A stretch of 64,000 bases of DNA from Cellulomonas sp. NTE-D12 (GTDB lineage Bacteria > Actinomycetota > Actinomycetes > Actinomycetales > Cellulomonadaceae), in assembly GCF_027923705.1 (NCBI RefSeq), contig NZ_AP026442.1:620001-684000 (forward strand), written 5' to 3'. The translations under genes were made by a program, and so were the position numbers. Below the pieces are notes generated by a model that worked only from the letters and a program-made list of their open reading frames with translations, was not told the origin of the DNA and did not search any database. Below, one piece after another: positions 61,693 to 64,000 of the stretch; position 1 is the first letter of the stretch, and the number at the start of each line of letters is the position of its first letter.

Positions 61693-62636
61693 CCGACACC
61701 GACCGTTACGTGCGCCGCGCAGCAGACCCCTCGGGCGGTGCGCCGATCGCCGCCGTCACCCCGGAGTCCGCCGGCTGGGGCTACAGCGGCCTCGAGGTGC
61801 GCGAGCTGGGCGCCGGTGCGACGTGGAACCGGGAGCTCGCCGGTGAGGAGGCGGTGCTCCTGCCGCTGCGCGGTGGTGTGCACCTGCTGGTCACCGGGCC
61901 GGAGCAGTGCGAGGTGGACCTGGCCGGCCGTGCCGGCGTCTTCGCAGGTCCGTCCGACTTCGCCTACGTCCCGGTCGGCTCGCGCGTGACCGTCACCGCA
62001 GGTCCCGGCGGGGCACGGGTCGCCCTGGCCTCGTCGCGGGCCGAGCGCGTGCGGCCGTTGCGCGTCGTGCCGCGCGACGAGGTGCGGATCGACCTGCGCG
62101 GTGCCGGGTCGTGCAGCCGCCAGGTGAACAACTACACGATCGCAACCGACGTGGAGGTGGACCACCTGCTGGTCTGCGAGGTGGTCACCCCCGGCGGGAA
62201 CTGGTCGTCCTACCCGCCGCACAAGCACGACGAGCACTCCGAGGCCGAGCGGGTGCTCGAGGAGATCTACTACTTCGAGGTCGCCGACGGACCGGACGGG
62301 CCCGGGACGGGCTACCACCGCACCTACGGCACGCCCGACCGCCCGATCGACGTCCTCGCCGAGGTGCGGACCGGCGACACCGCGCTGGTGCCGCACGGCT
62401 TCCACGGTCCGTGCATGGCCACCCCCGGCTACGACCTGTACTACCTCAACGTGATGGCCGGCCCGTCCACCGACGGTCGGTGGCTGGCCGTCGACGACCC
62501 CGCGGTGGCGTGGGTCCGCGGGACCTGGGTGAACCAGGCCGTCGACCCCCGGTTGCCGTGCTCCGTCACCAGCCCCACGCCCAGCCCCGCCCACGGCGTC
62601 CATGCCGACGCCCCGATCCACGAGGACCGCCGATGA
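61689..62636 (+). CDS. iolB: 5-deoxy-glucuronate isomerase
   Basis: 315 residues, cupin-type IolB. Metal-binding stretch NWSSYPPHKHDEHSEAERVLEEIYYFEV near residue 176 and VPHGFHGPCMATPGYDLYYLNVMAG near 237 are hallmarks. It converts 5-deoxy-glucuronate to 2-deoxy-5-keto-gluconate, the substrate of IolC. ATGA overlaps join it to both neighbours. Confidence 0.93.
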   Translation: MTDTDRYVRRAADPSGGAPIAAVTPESAGWGYSGLEVRELGAGATWNRELAGEEAVLLPLRGGVHLLVTGPEQCEVDLAGRAGVFAGPSDFAYVPVGSRVTVTAGPGGARVALASSRAERVRPLRVVPRDEVRIDLRGAGSCSRQVNNYTIATDVEVDHLLVCEVVTPGGNWSSYPPHKHDEHSEAERVLEEIYYFEVADGPDGPGTGYHRTYGTPDRPIDVLAEVRTGDTALVPHGFHGPCMATPGYDLYYLNVMAGPSTDGRWLAVDDPAVAWVRGTWVNQAVDPRLPCSVTSPTPSPAHGVHADAPIHEDRR

Positions 62637-64000
62637 ACGCGACCGCCGATCCGCGGAGCCCACGGCCTGGCACGGTCCGGCTCACCGTCGGGCAGGCACT
62701 CGTCCGCTTCCTCGCGCACCAGTGGAGCGAGCGGGACGGCCACCGCCAGAAGCTGTTCGCCGGCTGCTTCGGCATCTTCGGGCACGGCAACGTCGCCGGG
62801 CTGGGCCAGGGCCTGCTGCAGGCGCACGCCGAGGCCGCCGACGCCGGCTACGGCCCCGGTTCGCCGCTGGGTGAGCACGGGCCCGACGAGCTGCCGTACC
62901 TGCTCGGCCGCAACGAGCAGGCGATGGTGCACACCGCCGTCGCCTACGCCCGCACCCGGGAGCGCCTGCAGACGTTCGCGGTGACGGCGTCGATCGGCCC
63001 GGGCTCGACCAACATGATCACGGGTGCGGCCCTCGCCACGGTGGACCACATCCCGGTGCTGCTGCTGCCGTCGGACGTGTTCGCCAACCGGGTCCCCGAC
63101 CCGGTCCTCCAGCAGCTCGAGCACCCGCTCGGCCCCGACGTCACGGTCAACGACGCGTTCCGCCCGGTCTCCCGGTTCTTCGACAGGATCTGGCGTCCCG
63201 AGCAGCTGCTCGCCTCCGCACCCCAGGCGATGCGCGTGCTCACCGACCCGGCCGAGACCGGGGCCGTCACGCTCGCGCTGCCGCAGGACGTCCAGGCGGA
63301 GGCGTTCGACTGGCCGGAGGAGTTCTTCGCCGACCGGGTCTGGTACGTCGCACGGCAACGCCCGGACGCGTCGGCGGTCGCCCGCGCCGCCGAGGTGATC
63401 AGGTCGGCGGAGCGGCCCCTGGTCGTGGCGGGCGGCGGCGTCGTCTACTCCGGCGCCTCGGAGCAGCTGCGCGCCTTCGCGGCCGCGACGGGCATCCCGG
63501 TCGCCGACACCCAGGCCGGCAAGGGCGCGATCAGCTGGGACCACCCGCAGGCGGTGGGCGGCGTCGGCGCCACCGGCGCGGCATCCGCCAACGCGCTCGC
63601 CCTCGACGCCGACGTGGTGATCGGCATCGGCACGCGGTACACCGACTTCACGACGGCCAGCCACACCGTGTTCGGCAACCCCGACGTCCGGTTCGTGAAC
63701 CTCAACGTGGCGGCGTTCGACGCGGCCAAGCACGCCGCGACGATGGTCGTCGCCGACGCCCGCGAGGCGCTGGTCGAGCTGACCGCCGCCCTGGACGGCT
63801 ACCGGACCACGGACGCCTACCAGGCCCGGGCCGCCGCCGAGGTGGCGGCGTGGCAGCGGGTGACCGACGAGTGCTACCACCTCGGCCACGGGCCGCTGCC
63901 GGCCCAGACCGAGGTGTTCGGCGCGCTCAACGAGCTGATGGGCGACGACGACATCCTGATCAACGCCGCCGGGTCGATGCCGGGTGACTTGCAGTGCCTG
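62633..64000 (+). CDS. iolD: 3D-(3,5/4)-trihydroxycyclohexane-1,2-dione hydrolase (partial)
   Basis: 456 codons are visible and the gene continues past the window end. It is a thiamine-diphosphate enzyme of the acetolactate-synthase fold: FGIFGHGNVAGLGQ near 48, LLGRNEQAMVHTAVAYAR near 90 (cofactor-activating Glu), VTASIGPGSTNMITGAA, and the central FAD-like domain start RPLVVAGGGVVYSGA. It opens the inositol ring. ATG 62633 overlaps the iolB stop. Confidence 0.92.
   Translation, partial: MNATADPRSPRPGTVRLTVGQALVRFLAHQWSERDGHRQKLFAGCFGIFGHGNVAGLGQGLLQAHAEAADAGYGPGSPLGEHGPDELPYLLGRNEQAMVHTAVAYARTRERLQTFAVTASIGPGSTNMITGAALATVDHIPVLLLPSDVFANRVPDPVLQQLEHPLGPDVTVNDAFRPVSRFFDRIWRPEQLLASAPQAMRVLTDPAETGAVTLALPQDVQAEAFDWPEEFFADRVWYVARQRPDASAVARAAEVIRSAERPLVVAGGGVVYSGASEQLRAFAAATGIPVADTQAGKGAISWDHPQAVGGVGATGAASANALALDADVVIGIGTRYTDFTTASHTVFGNPDVRFVNLNVAAFDAAKHAATMVVADAREALVELTAALDGYRTTDAYQARAAAEVAAWQRVTDECYHLGHGPLPAQTEVFGALNELMGDDDILINAAGSMPGDLQCL

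Noticed and set aside
1..64000. CRISPR array, rRNA genes or insertion sequences
   Set aside because: No regularly spaced repeats, no rRNA sequence and no transposase motifs were seen.

Overview
The window comes from a high-GC Gram-positive actinobacterium. Cellulomonas or a close relative is the best guess. The reasons are the very high G+C, GTG and TTG starts with AGGAGG-type ribosome sites, many plant-polysaccharide and sugar catabolic operons, a secreted GH6 cellulase with CelR-like operators, and an actinobacterial HelR gene behind a rifamycin-associated inverted repeat. I see no CRISPR array, no transposase and no integrase.

Layout. (1) 1-2712: a sugar-sensor-like protein fused to GGDEF and EAL domains, cut by the window start. 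(2) 2897-11243: a DeoR regulator facing a sugar ABC importer, a class II aldolase, an ADP-dependent sugar kinase, an aldose epimerase and ManA; together these form an almost self-contained lower-glycolysis operon. (3) 11315-17728: GH6 cellulase, a regulator/MFS pair behind a 43-bp palindrome, two uncharacterised genes and a Na+/H+ antiporter. (4) 17985-20398: two adjacent toxin-antitoxin-like pairs (RHH/Doc and an AbiE-like HTH/nucleotidyltransferase pair). (5) 20518-25309: HxlR regulator, short-chain dehydrogenase, MFS exporter, and helR with its RAE. (6) About 25310-35420: a lower-GC accessory stretch. It holds a giant YobI-like P-loop NTPase bracketed by a perfect 52-bp direct repeat of the helR 3' end, then yaaA, a helR remnant, an unknown gene, tRNA-Arg(CCT), an AlbA_2/Schlafen-type gene and small hypotheticals.

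(7) 35428-40987: a RibD-C reductase, then a beta-glucoside PTS operon (IIBCA, 6-phospho-beta-glucosidase, BglG-type antiterminator, HPr) preceded by an antiterminator site overlapping a terminator. (8) 41098-56287: a pectin or hemicellulose-oligosaccharide region. It has a second sugar ABC importer, a toroid-like protein, a BadF-type kinase, a ROK regulator, GH38 mannosidase, IclR, GH105, an FAH-family enzyme, KduD and KduI. (9) 56355-64000: a SIS-domain isomerase, a transaldolase, a GntR regulator and the inositol genes iolC, an aldolase, iolB and iolD (cut by the window end). Two copies of a 15-bp element containing TGTCCGGACA tie the transaldolase, gntR and iol promoters together.

The sugar clusters share a pattern: a local regulator, a lipoprotein-based ABC importer or PTS, and enzymes feeding glycolysis. 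In both ABC operons a perfect long hairpin sits just after the binding-protein gene. The most unusual parts are the flanking repeat around the YobI-like NTPase, the ADP-dependent kinase operon, the twin TA loci and the sugar sensor coupled to cyclic-di-GMP domains.
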